A stretch of DNA of 64,000 nucleotides from Amborella trichopoda (GCF_000471905.2 NW_006495273.1:6965481-7029480); one strand, 5' to 3'; shown: positions 8,931 through 24,888, counted from the stretch's first letter. The notes: generated by a model from the letters alone, not told the origin. Translations and numbers: made by a program.

Positions 8931-11900
8931 GTAAGGGATTTTGCTTCATTTGTTTCTGAAGATTGTGGTCTGTTTTTTGTAGGACAAAAATGAAAAGGAA
9001 GTTCTCAATTTGATTGTGGATGGATATTTTGTGTTTTTCGATGAATTGTGTGTTAGCAAAAACTTGAAGCTAAACTCTCTTTTGGTGTTAATGTGGGCTG
9101 ATAATTGTCTATCTCTGGAAAAATATTCTTCATTTACGTTGTTATTGGTCTTATTCTTTTGTCTAGAAATGTTGGTCTATGTTGTTAATTGCTCCCTTTC
9201 TGGGAAACTAGAGTTTAGTTGCTTCTTATGGTTTTATATCTACTAACTTAACCATTTCCTTGGTTGATTAACTGGAAATGTAATGAGACTTCAAAAAGCT
9301 AATATGATCAATTCATTCTTATTTCTTTGTTTTCCCTGTTGAGTTACATCCTTGAGAGGGATATTGACTGCTGGACATTCTACTTCAAACTTTTGATAAG
9401 TGTGACCACCAGACCTCACATGTGCCACATATTTTCTTTACCTGAATATATGTTATTTTAAAAATATTGTCTATTTATTATTTATTTTTATGAAGGATTT
9501 TGAGAGAGAGAAATGCCTTCCCAAACTGTTAGTGGATAACTCCTATAATCCCATATTTTAAGGGCCACTTTGTCATAGATATACCAGGGACATCTGAATG
9601 TTGGAGTAACTAAAAATCCTTTATGAAAGAGAGTCATTTGGGTTCTATGCTCTTCAATGTTCCTTCGCTGATTTGTGTGATCTTTTGGATAAAGATAATG
9701 ATTTTGTTCATTTGTTATTGAATTTCTTTATTACATTCCCCATTCCACGATCTCCTATTCCATTCTTGTTTTTTTCTTTATATATTTCAAGTCCCATGTT
9801 CTTCCCTTTCTATCTTTTGTTTTAGTCTTGGTCTCCTGTTCTTTTTGGTTCTTCAAAGTAAAAATATGAACCATCTTCCACCTCCTTCATAGAACATAAG
9901 AGAAATAAATTTGTTATATGAAAAAAGTATATACAATAAAACCATTTACTTTTAGTACAAGAAGGTCACAAATCTCGTTGACCGTTGGATGTGAAATTGG
10001 ATGGCTGAAGGTATGTCACTGAATGGACACAAAGTCCAAAATAAAATTCCTTGATCTTTGTGGCACACATCCAATGGCTAGAATTTATTGTGTTCTCCAT
10101 GTATTAAAAGTAAATGTTTTTATAGTATACAATCCCTATATATATTAGATAGACTTTCTCTCTTAGAGATGAGAAGATTCTAGGCGTCAATAGAGTATAT
10201 CATCAATAGAGATGATAATATTCTTTTTGGTTCTTTGATGTAAAAATATGAACCATCTTCCTCCTCCTTCCTAGAACCATAAGTGAAATAAATTTGTTAT
10301 ATGGAAGAAGTATATACAATAAGACCATTTACTTTTAGTACAAGAAGGTCACAAATCTCTTTGACCGTTGGATGTGAAATTGGATGGCTAAAGGTATGTC
10401 ACTGAATTGACACAAGGTCCAAAATAAAATTCCTTGAACTTTGTGACACACATCCAATGGCTAGAATTTATTGTGACTTCCAAGTATTAGAAGTACACGT
10501 TTTTATAGTATACAATCCCTATATATATTAGATGGACTTTCTCTCTTAGAGATGATAAGATTCTAAGCATCAATAGAGTATATCCTTGCCTCCTTTTTTT
10601 TCTCTGGTTCCGTTTTTTGGCTTCCATTCTCTTTAACCATTCATCATCGGTTCTCTCATTCGTCTCTGTGTACTTATGGCTTCATAAGTTTACTTTTATT
10701 GCCATGACCATTCTTTATTTCTCGATAAGGTAGGTGAACGTCTATCCATCTATCACTCTCGCATATTCTTTCTCTAGAATTGCATGTAACTAAAGAGATC
10801 TATCAATCACCTCTCTCTACGCCCAATTTTGGTGTTTCCTCTCTCTTCATTTTCAAATAAAAATAAATAAATAAGCAACCTCAAGTTGCTACTAATTGGC
10901 CCATAAAGTTTTCTGCTGTTATTGGGTCGATTCGAGCCTCATTTGCCTGTTATTCGATCGTCAAGTTTGCTGTTGTTATTGGGTCGATTTGAGCTTTATT
11001 TTGCTACTATTCGACTACTGGGGTTTGCTGCTTTTTTTTGGGTCCATTCAAGGCACATTTTTCTGCTATTTAACCCACAGTTTTGCTGATGTTTTAGGAC
11101 CTATTCAAGCCTCGCTTTGCTGCAGTTTGGTACCTAAAATTGCTGTTGTCCTTAGGCCGATTTTGGTTTCGATATGATGTTGAGAGATCCCAAAATTGGC
11201 TGCTGGTTTTGGGTAAACTTGACTCCAAAATTGATGGTTGCTTTGTAACCCATTGATTCCACTATCGTGTCAGTCTTTTCCAAGATTTAATCTAAGTAAT
11301 TTATTTTTGTTGTTTACTTCTAGTTGCTTTGGTTGTCTATTTATTTTAGAATTCTAGCATATAAAAGGAGTGGCATTTGGGTTTAGTAATAGCGTAATTA
11401 TCAAAACTTGAAAACTTATGGAACAAACTTTTCTATGTGGAAAAGAAATGATGGATACACATTATTCCAAGATAGGGTCGATTATGTCCTTGAGTCCAAT
11501 CTGCCAACTTTAGAATTTAATGCTAATGGTCGAGCCAAAAGAAGACTAGATAAATGGTTATATGACTCCCCCATCTTGGGAGTCAGTGGTTATAGCTCTG
11601 AACCACTCATCACATGGCATCACCATGTTAAACCTTCCTATGCACCTTAGTGTTGAAGTTGAGAGAAGAGCTAGGAAGAAGTCCAATGACCTCCCCTTTG
11701 CTCAGAGTTCCTATTCCTAAAATCCTAGAGAACTCAACAATAATGGGCAGAGCAATATAAATAGGTATAAAGGTAAGGTGAATAATTTGAAAAATCAAAA
11801 GAAGCCATTACGTAATTCATCTGATGAGGCATGGCTCTACTGTGAGGAACCTGGGCACATTAAACCAAGCTGTCCAAACTGAAAAATAAATTTTGGAATC

Positions 11901-14900
11901 AAATAATAATAATAAATGCTTGTCAAAATAGCAATAATCAACTAAAAAGGACTTCATATGCGTTGTGTCAAAATTGTAAGGGAGGTGTTTGTCTTTTTAT
12001 TTTTCTTTATTTTTCTCTCATGTATAAATTTTGGGCTGTCCCATTCTCACCCTTCTAACCTTAGTTGTTCCCACCATGAAATGTGTGGCTACGTAGAATT
12101 TCAAGCTATCAATTATAAAATTTCTTTATTAATAACTGGAATTTCTACTTCTAATTGCCACAATATAATGTACAAATAATAATAATAATAATAATAAAAA
12201 CTACTACAATTTAGGATGTTTTACTTTTACTGCCAAAATAAAACTTTATTAAAAAAACTGAATTCAAACTTTCAAAGTTGAATTCTAACACAAACAAGGT
12301 TTCTGTATATAAATAGAAATTTAGACCTTCTAATTTGAAAAACAACTAAATTAGCCAAGGAAGAGTTACGAAACTTTGCCTAGGGTCACCCCGGACTCAA
12401 TACAAGGGAGGTTTCTTTAGTTCTCTTTGGTCGTTCAGGATAGCACACTTCTTGAACCTTTGGTCTTGCTGAATTCTATATATTGGGAAACTCCTTAGGC
12501 AATACCCTTTAAAGAACTGGGGTGTGAAAGCATGAACTGGGTGTAGGGTTTTTCTGAATACTTTTAGTGTATGCCATTGTGGAGCACCACCCTGTTAAAA
12601 CCCAGGCCGGGTGTACTCCCCTTGTTTAGCCCTAGGGTTGGCGTGCCACCCTAGGAATCCTTGGGTTGTGCATGTGACCCTCCAAGGAAGAGATAAGAGA
12701 GAGAAATTATCGAGAGATGAGGCATGGAGAGGAGAGAGACCAAGAGATGTTAGAAAATTGAATCAATGAAATAAGGGGTGAACACCGCCCGTCCACCCAA
12801 AAAAACAAATTATAGTTTTCGAGAGGTCTTTGGTTGCTTGTCTTAATTGGAGTTCAATTTAACCAATAAGTTTCTTGGTAATCTGTGAGGTGAGAGCGAA
12901 AAATAAATTTGAGCCATCCATTCAAAAAATCAACCATCATAATTTAGGGAGAAATTATAGGAACCTTATCCCATGAGTCTTTGACTCATATTAACTTGTA
13001 GTCAGACTTATTTTAATTTGAGTTCTAATTTAAGTAGGAGTCCTAGTCCAAGTAAGAATCCTATTCCCAAATACGACTCCTAATACAATTATAACTCTTT
13101 AAAACTAATAATCTAATAATATGACTTTTGATCTTAGCAAGAGTCCTAGTCTAAGTAGGAATCCTAATCCAAACAGGTGTCCTAATACGATCAGAACACC
13201 TTAAGACATATAATATTTTAATACAAATTCTGACCTAAGTAGGAATCTTGGTCCAAGTAAGAATCCTAATCCAAATAGGACTCCTAATACATTTAGGATC
13301 CTTAAAACAACTAATATTCTAAATTTAAATATGGGCTTCTCACTTTGTGTGTGAGATGTGTGGCCTTTGTGGGCCCCCTGTCCCACCTCTATGTGGCCTA
13401 TCCACAATTGGGATGTGGATCCCACTTAAAACTAGGCGCCTACTGAATTGTAAAATATTAATTATACATTTTCTAGATTTTTACAACAAAAAATAATTTT
13501 TCAAAAAAAAAATTCAAATTACTAAAAAAATGCATAATTATAATTAAAGATGAAAAAAGTATTTCTAAGGTTCTTAATTTTTTTTTTTTTTTTAAAACTT
13601 CAAAAATGCGTCTAGTAGTGGATTGATGCCGATGAGTCAAGAAAAGCAGTTGTCAGAGCACTCTGCCCAAGTTAGAAACCATGATCCACAACTATCTTCT
13701 CAAACCAACCCAATGGGATCTCATGACCTATAGTCATGCCCAGGGGCTCATGAATGGGTCGTCAAAGCTGGCCAATAAATAGTGGAACTACGATTCCAAT
13801 ATGCGGATTGTAGTCCACCCCCCTCCCCCCCAAACCCCCCACAAAAAACAAAAACGAAAGTTTGATGCACATATCGCTATAGTGCAAGGGGGACTCTCTC
13901 TATGCACATATACACGTGTCCTTCTACAGGGTTGCTTCCCAGATTACGGCTGTCATATGTACATGTCATGCGGAAGTCTGTTGAGGATTTATAGTCCTTG
14001 CTCCCATTAGCCTATAATCTCACACAGTGGATCACAAAGTTCTCCTGTTCTCCTGCCTACAAACCATCTTTGGGCATCTCTCGGACTTCCACAAGGTATG
14101 ACCCTCCAGAAACCCTCAATGGTAGTGCCTAATGAAAAGGGTTTTTGAAATGACCCAAGCCGTAGACCACCTAACCAATTATACACTCAAGAAGTGTACA
14201 ATTCACTATATTTGTTATATTTACATGCTCTCATGGGCTTTAAATGCCCCAAACCCAAGCACACCATAGCTAGGCACCTTTCTTCAGTTTTATAGCAATA
14301 ATTTTTACTTTTCTATTATCGGAAACCTTCTTTTAAGCAAAAACCCTTTCTACAGTATTTTATTTAACTCGTTGAGTTGAGACATACTGTCAAAATCAGG
14401 TATATCCACCTTCAAATCGACATCCCTAGATTGATGCCTCCCATGTCTAGCCTTCTATCATTGTCCTTATCAATTGAATCCATAAGCGGATCATGATAGT
14501 GAAAAGGGTTGTACTCGAGATCTTCTTGGCTGAAAGATTACCGTCTTGCCCATGATTGATAGTTTGAGTTTTTTTTTTTTAAGGAAAAGGTTAACTTGAT
14601 TAATAGTTGCAAATTGTTGTGTAAGCTATTGAACTTCGCTTCTAAGGTCTTCATTCTCTTCCGCTCTGGGATCACGAAGTAGGTTTATGAAAACTAAGGT
14701 TAGCAACGAGCCGGCCGCCCCCGGCCCTAGTCCCTAGGCTGGGTCAAAGTGGCCTAGGCCCAGGCCCGACATTGGCCCTAGTGGCAAGCCGAGCCAAATA
14801 AAACCAAAGAAAAGTAAAGGAAAGAAATAAAGAAAAAAAATGACCCGGGCTGGCTTTGTCATGGCCCTGGCTGAAGCCCGGCCTAACCCTACTCTCGGGC

Positions 14901-17900
14901 TGTGATTGCCCGGGCCTTGGGCCACATCTTGTGGCCCAGGCCTTAGTTTTTTTGGGCCGAGCCAAGCAGCCCAGGCTGGCCCACCCAACCAATTGCCACC
15001 TCTAATGAAAACCCTTCTGCCACAACCCCTTCTTGCTATTATGGGTTCACCGAAGTTGCAAACCCTACGTAAAGAATCATCAAAACCCCCTAATGAAATC
15101 CCCTCTACCACAACCCCTTCTCACTATTGTGGGTTCATCGAAGTTACAAACCCTAGGTTGAGAATCATCAAAACCTAGCTGAAATTAGCAAAATCAAGGC
15201 TGAACCCTGACCAAAATCAACATACCCTGGACTTGGTTGTAGTTCCTTGGCTTGGTTGTTGAAGAAACATGAGCTTTAACACCAAATTGATATAGGAAAT
15301 TTGAATGAAAACGTAAAATCAACAAGCTTCCAGTCCATCTCAAGCAGCAAAAAAAAAGAACCCAAGTTTTTTTCTTCAAAGCCTAACTAGGTCTTCAAAA
15401 GCCAAATCTTTCTCTCTTTGTTTCCAGGAAAGTCACATAAATGAACTGATGTAATGAGTTTTTTATTTTTATTTTACTATTTTTAGTTTTTAGGTTTCGG
15501 GTTTTTTTTTGTTTTTTGTGTTGTAGAGATTTGAGGGGTAGAATTGAAAAATATATTTTATTTTAATGATGAACTGGTTAGGACATGTTAAAAGAGGATA
15601 ATGATGTGTTTAGTCTAGGTGGGGGCTTCTTAAATTCACAGGTCTTCACGTGATGGAAAAAGAGGAAGATAGAGAGAGAAAACATTTGGGGTGGGGGGGG
15701 AGGGTGGGGGAAAGAGATGTTTTTTGTGGTTTTTTTATTCTATTTTTTATTAGTTTTTCAATTTGTATTGAAAGGAAGAGGCTCTTTTTTGGAGAACTTG
15801 GTTAATTGATCAACTAAATTGTTTTGGGTCTTGTGAAGATATCTTTGGGGTGGAGTCCCTTGCAGATCCTGATAGAGGGTATAATCTCTCAATCTTTTAT
15901 AGTTTTTATTCTATTGTTTTGGGGTGAGGAGTTTTTATGGTTTTTATTCTATTTTTTAATTAGTTTTTTAGTTTGTATTTAAAGGGAAGAGGTCTCTTTT
16001 TGAAGAACTTGGTGAATTAAAGTAAGAAAATTGTTTTTGGGTCTTTTGAAGAGATATTTGGTGTAGACTCCCTTGCAAACCTTGAGAGAGGGTATAATAT
16101 CTCAATCTTTTATTTTTTCGTATACTTTTTGGCTTGTTATATTCTTTCTCCTTCTCCCGCATCATGAACCTCCTATGCCCCACACGAAGCACTATTTGCA
16201 TTTTATTTAATGTGTAAAAGACATTAAGTGTGCGTGCAAATAATACTTTGACTCTTATGTCCTAATTTGAGTGACTTTTAAGATAAATGACCTTGACTAT
16301 AAATAAAATGACTAGAAAGTCCCCATTGGTCTAGAAAAATAATAACAGTTAAAAAAGCTGAAAATAACCCTAAAATAGCTAGAAAATTATCCCAAGAAAT
16401 ACTTGCTCTTCTTGTTCTTCTATGTAGTTCTCTTAGGGTTCACATCTTCCAAATATACGCGATAATTATGAGGAATCTGCTGCTCCCACAGAAGATACTC
16501 ATTACTCTGTCAACTTGAAGCAGTTTGGGCCTCATCAAGGAAGCAAGCTGATTGTTGTTTCCAGTCTATTCTTTGGACACAATGGAAGGGAAGGACCAGG
16601 CGGTTTTGGTAACAAGAGTTAATTGGGTTAGTTAACTATGTTAGTAGGTTGATAGAAATGCGTAAGATGTGGTTCCTAGAGACCCCTATCGGGGCATCAA
16701 TTTGAATGTTTTTGATGGTAGATAACATTCTTTGCTGGAAGGTTATTTTCAAAGGCCAAATAGGATTGTTGTCTGTTTGATACATGAAAAAAATATTTTT
16801 ATTTTTCATTTTTGTTTAATTTCAGAGACCAGCTTTGCTCTATGGGGCGGAATGTTGGGCAGACAAAAAACAATATACCCATAGAATGGGTGTAGTGGAG
16901 ATGAGGATAGTGAGATGGATGAGTGGCAAGACAAGAAGAGATAGAATTCAAAATGAATCGACTCGGGAAAATTTAGGTGTGGCGCCAATGGGCGATAAGA
17001 TGAGAGAGAGTAGACTTCGGTGGGCTGGTCATGTGTGTGAAAGGTGGACTAGGTGATTGGGCAAGTCATTACCGATTAATTTTTTTTGTTTTTACTCGTT
17101 TATACGTATTGCCACCTGGGTCACTTACAAGTGTCCAAATATACAATTTGACTTAATGAAATATTCAAAACCTTTCACTTGCATGCCATTAAAGGAAAAC
17201 TACATTCATCATATAAAACTGAAAATTACATAAGAAAGAAATGGAAGCAACAGAAGCACGAAGTATAAAACTACGTGTACCTTGCCTCAGGTTACCCCCA
17301 AGGACTTCGTACACCCCAATCCAGGTCCCCTCCATCAATGGCGCATGAGATCTTGGTTCAAGAACACACCTCACAATTGGGGAAACCTAGGCAAAATCCT
17401 TAGAGAGCATCACATGGGATTTCCTTGACCAAGGCTCAACGCATAAGCATGAGGCAAGGACCTAGTGCTAGGGCTTTTGTGGCTTGGACGCGCCACCCCT
17501 TAGGGTTAACTCTTTCCTAAACCCTAATTTGGATGAGAAAATAAGAGAGAGAGAGAGAGAGATTTGGTAGAGAGATAGAGTGTGAGAGTTAGAACCCCAT
17601 AGCTAGTATTTATAGGGTTTCTAAGGTTAGGGTTTTGCCATCATCATGAAGTTTAATCTTGACGTTTGATCTTGGAGACCTATGGGGTGAAGAGATCTCA
17701 ATCATTGATTCCCTAAATCAGCCATCATGATTAAAGGAATCATTCATTCCCTAAATCAGCCATCCTTTCCCATCAAATTTTTTTGTGTAGAGAAAGCAAT
17801 CAATTTCTTACACATTCCTAATTTGAAATCAATCACATTCAATTTCTTACACCATTCTTTTTTGAAATCAATCAAAATCTCTACACAAAAAGGTTTCTTA

Positions 17901-20900
17901 AAATATCAAGTCAACATATGGCATAATTGCCATTATTTTAGGAAAGTATGGAGGAGGTGGGTCGCCATGTGGGCCTTACACCCCCACAATGGTGGACCCA
18001 ATGAAGTCAATGGGCTCCCAATACCCTAAACATAATTTTGAGATAATAAAATAATTTTTATAAAAACTCCAAAAATAATAAATCCAGGAAATTGAATTTT
18101 CTCTATTTAAAAATCATATTTCAATAAAATAAAATACCTAGAAAGGTCTAAAAATTCATTTTAATATCTGAAAAATATTTAAAACATATCTAAGAAAGTT
18201 TGATGGGAATTGGATCTATTGAGTTAGGATTATGACAAAAACATTGAGAACTCCACCCTCTCACTGCACCTTTTCAAACTGACCCAACCTATTCCATGAC
18301 CCACAACCCATCGTAGGGGTTCATGATTGGACTATCAAAGACAGCCAATAAGTAGAGAAGATACTATCCTAGACCATGGATTATAGGTCCCTCCCTGAGG
18401 ACAAGTTCATAGCCCATTTCAGCAGTATGTTTCATAGGTCCTTCCAGCACAATCCAGGCTTACAGGGAGTCATCTCTTTCGTACATGTACACGTTACACA
18501 CCCTTATTCAAAGGGTCGCTTTCTGAACGGCTATCTAGTGTACATGCTGTGTGATGGTAATGATGAGGATTTAGACCCTTGTCCTCTCAGGCCATCCATC
18601 ACAGATAGGGGTCAAATCCATGTTCTTTGGCCAACTATCTTGGGTATATCTCCAACTTCATCTAGGGATAACCCCACATCGAAACCTTTATCGGTTGTGC
18701 TTACACGATGCCTAGGACTAGACTTCACATTGAGTCATAGCCTGTTAAAACTCATGTGAGTCTCAGGCATTGTTAGTGCCCCACAGTCCAAGCTGGACCA
18801 TACTCCCACTGGAGTCAATAATTCATTATATATTTTTCAGTACATGCTCTCATAAGGCCTTTAAATGGCTACAAAATCCTAACGTCTCCCACTTGGCCTT
18901 TGAAGGCTTTGCAGTCTCTCTTCATCACTTTCTCTCAACCCCATTCCATGTACTTGTTTAGCAAACACATTCGCCACTAACCCCTTAGTTAAAGGGCCGC
19001 AATCATTGCCTCTGTGGGGAAATACACAATCTCTATCTCTCCAAGTTCGACCTCGTTCCGAATGTAATAGTATGCCGACTTGATGTGCTTGGACTTCTTG
19101 TGGAAACGTCTCTTTAGATACACATATTGTCGATTGGTTGTCATAGAAGATTCTCATACACGGGCATATCACAGGCTCAACATAAGCTGATTGAGAAACT
19201 TCTTTATCCATGCAGCATCCTTGACTACTTGACAACACACCACGTATTCGGATTCCATAGTGGATAGTGCCACCACATATTGTTTCTTGGACATCCAAGA
19301 AATTGCCCCGCCTGCTAGCATGAAGACATACGCAGATGTCGACTTGGCGTCATCAAGGTCTCCTTGATAGTCCGCATCTGAGTACCCTTGTATAACTATG
19401 TCCGTCCCCCTCCATATGTGAGTGCATAGTCTACAGTCCCTCTCAAATATCTGAGTACTCTCTTAACTGCTTTCTAATGTTCCAATCCAGGATTACATTG
19501 GAAGCGGCTAATCACACTCATGGGAAATGACAGGTCGGGTCTGGTTCCTGACATTGCATACATGAGTGACCCTACTGCGATGCGATGTGACACTCTTTCC
19601 ATGGCTTTCTTCTCATACTCTTTAGTCGGTCACATTTGCAGGCTTAATTTGGTCTTTTTATCTATAGAGGTAGATATGGGCTGACATTTGTCCATCTCAA
19701 ACTTTTCCAACACCCCCTTTTGCAATAGGTGGCCTGGGAAAGTTGAATGGTCTGCTTTTGTCTATTTCTTGTTATCTTTATGCCCAATACATATGATGTT
19801 TCCCCTAAGTCTTTCATACCAAAGTGTTGCGAAAGGAAATCCTTAGTCTCCCTAACTAGAGCCATTGAGCTACTGACAATCAACATATCATCCTCATATA
19901 ATGAGATAAAAGCCACACCACTTGCCTTAACATAGATGCAGTAATCCTCCTGGATGGAGACGAATCCTGCCCTAGGCAAGGCCTCTTGGAATTTTATGTA
20001 CCACTATCGCGAAGCCTGATTAGGGCTACAAAGGGATTTTCTAAGTCTACATACTAAGTCCTCTTTTCTTTTCTCTCTGAAGTCCTCAAGTTGTTGCACA
20101 TAAATTTCCTCCTCAAGCTCCCCATTCAAAAAGGTTGTTTTGACATCCATTTGGTGGAGCTCAACGTCAAAATGGGCTCCTATGGCAATCCGGATCCTAA
20201 TTGGACGGAATTTAGCAATTGGATAAAAGGTTTCATTGTAGTCTATCCCTTCCTTTTGGGTGAACCCTTTGGCTACAAGTCTGGCTTTGTATTTCTCTAG
20301 TTTTCCTTCAGAGTTCAATTTTTTCTTGAACACCCACTTGCATCCTATAGACTTTCGGTCATGAGGTAGAGGCACTAATTCCCAAACCCAGTTTTGAATA
20401 ATGGAGAGGTATTCTTCATTCATAGCTTTTACCATTGGGTGCTTTCAAGACTGGATAATACTTATTTATAGGTTGAAGGCTCATCGCCTGGTTCTTCCGC
20501 AATTCTTTCGTAGTGTTCCCCCAGACAGGTGAAAAATCAGGTGGTCTTCTAATTCGGTTGCTTCTCCTAAGGGCTTGTGGTTCGGGTTCTCGAGTTTCAA
20601 CCTTGTCACTAGCTATCTCAAAGAGATCGACTTTCTTGCGACTACATCTTGCTTCGAGAAACTCATCCTTGAAGAAGTGAGCATCCGTACTCTCTAGGAC
20701 TGCTCCATTCTCTAGGTTGAAGAAACGATAGCCTTTACCATGATTTGGGTATCCTATAAAGATGCACTTGATGGTTTAGGATCCAGCTTGGTTCGGTTTT
20801 GGTATGGGATTAGGACATGGGCCGAGCATCCCCATACTCTAAGATAGTCAAGGGACGGATAATGACTAGTGAAGATTTCGCATGGAGTTAGTGGGGCTGC

Positions 20901-23900
20901 CTTTGTGGGAAGCAAGGGCGGAAATCTTCGGTCAAGTCTAGGGTTTGCTGAATTTAGACCAGCCTTTTTCTGATTTCCACCAAGATTTTGTTGATTTTAG
21001 GCCAAGGTTTACTGAATTTAGCTTGGAATTTATTGATTTCATCCTAGGAATGTTGATTTTTTTTGCATAGGGGTTTATGATTTTGGTGGATTGGCATATT
21101 TTGGTTGACCAAACTGTTCAACAAGATGGTGAGAACAAAAATGTCTGATGAATGGAGTCAAAGTATTGTATTACCTAGTTATAGGAACAAAGGAGACATA
21201 CAAAATTGTTTGAACTATCAAGGCATCAAACTTATAAGCTACACAATGAAGCTGTTGGAGAAAACGATTGAGCAGCAACTAAGACATGAAACTTGTGTAT
21301 CAAAAAATCAATTTGGTTTTATGCATGGGAGGTTAACAATTGAGGCTATTTTTATATTTAGGCAATTGATTGAGCAGTTTAAGGAGAAGAGAAAAGACTT
21401 GCACCGGGCCTTTATTGATTTAGAAAAAGCATATGATAGGGTACCTAGAGAGTTAATTTGGTAGGGTGATGGAAAAGAAATAAGTCTCTAGAAGATATAT
21501 CAACATGGTGGGAGATATATACAAAGGAGCGCTAATTAATGTGAGGATAACTAGTGGAAGGAAGTGAGTTTTTAGTGACAACAGACTTATATTAAGGGTC
21601 AGTGTTGAGCCCATAGCCCTTTGTTTTGGTTATGGATGAGTTAAGTAGGCATCTGCAGGATAAATTATCGTAGTGTATATTGTTTATGGATGATGTAGTT
21701 TTGATTTATGGGATTAGAGATGGCATCAACATAAAGTTAGAACTTTGGAGGGGTGTTCTGGAATCTAAATGTTTTTAAATTAGCCGGATTAAGGTAAAGT
21801 ATATGAAATGCAAGTTTAGCAAAATTGACGGCCAAGAAGTACCTAAAAGAGATTTTTTTTGGTATCAGGGTTCGATAATTCATGAAAATGGAGAAATTGA
21901 GGAAGATTTTAAAAAAAATGTGGATATGTACTTCCGAAGTTTTATGTAGTCGTCGCATATTAATGAAACTAAAGGGGAAGTTTTGTAGGACAACTGTGAG
22001 ACGAGCCATGCTTTGTGAGATAGAATGTCGGGCAATCAAGAAACAATATATCCATACAATGAGTGTAGCTGAGATGAGGATGCTGAGATGGATGAGTAGC
22101 AAGATAAAAAAGGATAGAATTTAGTGTGAATTCATCCAAGGAAACTTAGGGGTGACTTTAATAGGCGATAAGATAAGAGAAAGTAGATTGAGGTGGTGTC
22201 AACCTAGAACAACATCAGTTAGGAGGGGCTATTTGGTTCAAGTGGAAGGCGCAAAAGGATATGGATGGAAGTAGTGAGAATAAATATGGTGCCTTATAGT
22301 TTAGCGGAGGGTGTGACCATTGATAGTGCAGAATGGAATAACAAGATTCGTGCAGCTGACCCCAATTTCGTTAGGATAAGGCTCAGATAATGATGATTAT
22401 GATTTCGACGAACTTGTGGTAGCAAGAAGGAGATGTGGAAGTGGTGCTCTCCTACATCTACCTCGTGATGCTAGAAATGGAGAGATTAAGGATGTCAAGA
22501 GGTAGGTGCAGCAGCTTGCACGACAATTTGTTGGCATCAATCATACGCAAGACGGTGATCTCTCCCCCTTCGAAGATTTCGAGTACAACCCTTTTCACTG
22601 ACGTGCACTGTGTCAGAAGTCGAGTGAAGAGGAAAATGATAGAAGACCCTAGATGTGGGGGATATCACTCTAGAGTTTTCAATTTGAATATGGATATTCT
22701 TGAGTTTGACTGTTAGCCTTAAACCAAGGAGTTTATAGACTGGTTAAATACTGTAAGAAAAGTTTTTTATTAGAAGGAGGTCCCTGAAAATAAAAAAGTA
22801 AAAAATTATTGCCATAAAGTTGAAGGTGCCTCGGCATGGTGGGAACAACTTAGGGGCTACAAGGGAGAGAATGTTACAGCCCAAAATTAATATCTGGTAG
22901 AGGATAAAAGAGAAATTAAAGAAGAAATACCTACCGTAAAATTATCTGCCCTCCCTTTATCATAGGATGAATAACCTTCATCAAGGAGAAATGAATTTAA
23001 GTGGGCTGAGAACATCTATAGAAGATGTTGTGGTGCTACTATGTTACTGGACTTTAGATGAAGTTTACAACCTTGCAATTAAGATTGAAGCTCAGCAAAG
23101 GCATCCATCATCAAGGTGGGCGCAGCGCAGTGTGGTACAAGTGGCCATGGAAGTGTTTTTAAAGGGAGAAATTGGTATGTGGTGGTTGGACAGACCTCAT
23201 GACCTGCTGGTTCATCTAAACAGCAGGATATTAGATTTTTTTTTTCATTGGGGAAGGGGTTAGGGGGGGGGGGGGTTCGTAGTTGCCCGAATCACTGAAA
23301 TTTCAACATTACTAAGTGTGTCAAATGTTCGGGAATCAGATACGTCTTCTTAGCGCGTGAATAGAAAATTTGTGAACCTTGTTGAGGAGTTTCTTGAAGA
23401 AGACAGCTACCTATCTTTTGATGGAGACCATGTTTATGCTGAAGAACCTGAGAAAGAAGAGCTAGAAGGGAGATTTAGTGACCATAGTGAGGCTTTCATG
23501 ATCTTGTGCAACATGATTACACCCCAAATAGCAGATGAGGCAGATTGGTTGCGCACCAATATTTTTCACATCCGATGCACAACCTATGCGAAGTTTGCAA
23601 TCTTATCATTGATGGGGGCAGTTGGTGAAAATATTGTTTCTCAAGTGATCATAGACTAGATGAAGTTCTAGATAGAAAACCATAGACCACTCAACGCCAT
23701 ACAAGATATTTTGGTTCAAGAAAGTAAATGAGGTAATAGTTTCTAAAAGTTGTCTAGTTTCTTTTTCATTTGGAAAGCACTACAAAGATGAGATATGAGG
23801 GGATGTCATTCCTAGGGATGCGTGTCATTTATTATTGTGCAGGTTGTGGCAGTATGACATGCGCACTATTCATGATAAGTTTAAAAACACTTTCTTTGTC

Positions 23901-24841
23901 AAAGATGGGGGTTTTAGGTCCACATAAGAAGGAAAGTACCTCCAGATTAGATGAGAGTTGTACTAACCTTTTTTCTTTGGTGGAGTTAATGGAGAAGATC
24001 ATTTCAACGTGATTTATAGCAAAAGGAAGAGAGCAAAGTCTCTAACTTGAAATCCTAGTTTGGATGTGAGGACGAACCTTAGGGTTCTTTTTTTGTTGCT
24101 TGTACTTAGCCTGATAGCTTGCTGATTTTGCGTAGGTTCTATCCAAAAACAGTAGATTGTGGACTAGGATTCTCCACCGATCTTCAATACATGCTCAGAT
24201 CAGCAACAAGATCTTTTAGGAGAACCGATCTGTTATAAGGTACAAGATGAAGATGAAGATGTTTTGGAAGAGGATCTTGCCTGTGAAGAATATCAAGAGA
24301 AGGCAGTAGCAGAACTAATCAAAATCAAGGCCCACTGAAGATCTCAAGGATATCAAAGAGGTAGAATATTCAAGTGAGGTAAGCATTGGAATCAGAGTAG
24401 CACAACGGAGGCATGGTGGACTCGTAAATCGCAAATTATGGTCCTGGATTTAAAGAGTAATAAAATTAATGTCGAGAAGCCTCTTAACGGCCATAAAATT
24501 GGGTTTGAAGTTTCCTACACGCTTTTCAATGCGAGTTTAGGGATAGCTGAATTTGATAAATTTGGATAAATTTCGCACTATAGAAATGAGGATCCATTTT
24601 TTAGGATTTCGTCTTTACTACAAATAATGTTTGAGCCAATAAAGAAGAAGGTTGAAGAATATAGTTTTGATGTTGAATTCATCTTCACACACTTCAAAAC
24701 TCCATAACGAGTTCTCTTCCGCTAGGGGAGTGAGGTGCAAGACGAAATAATTCTTATTTTTAATTGTTTTTTAATTTCAAAAGATGTTTATTTTAATTTT
24801 AGATTTTATTTTAGGGTCTGAAGTTTTTTAGGGATTCTCTT

Positions 24842-24888
<47 letters not shown>

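Noticed and set aside
10896..11177. Cysteine- and leucine-rich small protein
   Set aside because: The frame spans degenerate repeats of about 60 bp and has no conservation signal apart from the repeat.
14734..15178. Three overlapping open frames on both strands
   Set aside because: They lie in a GC-rich foldback element where AT-rich stop codons are rare; the peptides are low-complexity P/G/A/R.
18376..18759. Plus-strand open frame of 127 codons
   Set aside because: It lies within a minus-oriented long LTR and a related frame recurs at 53624 in another LTR copy; it is repeat-derived, not a host gene.
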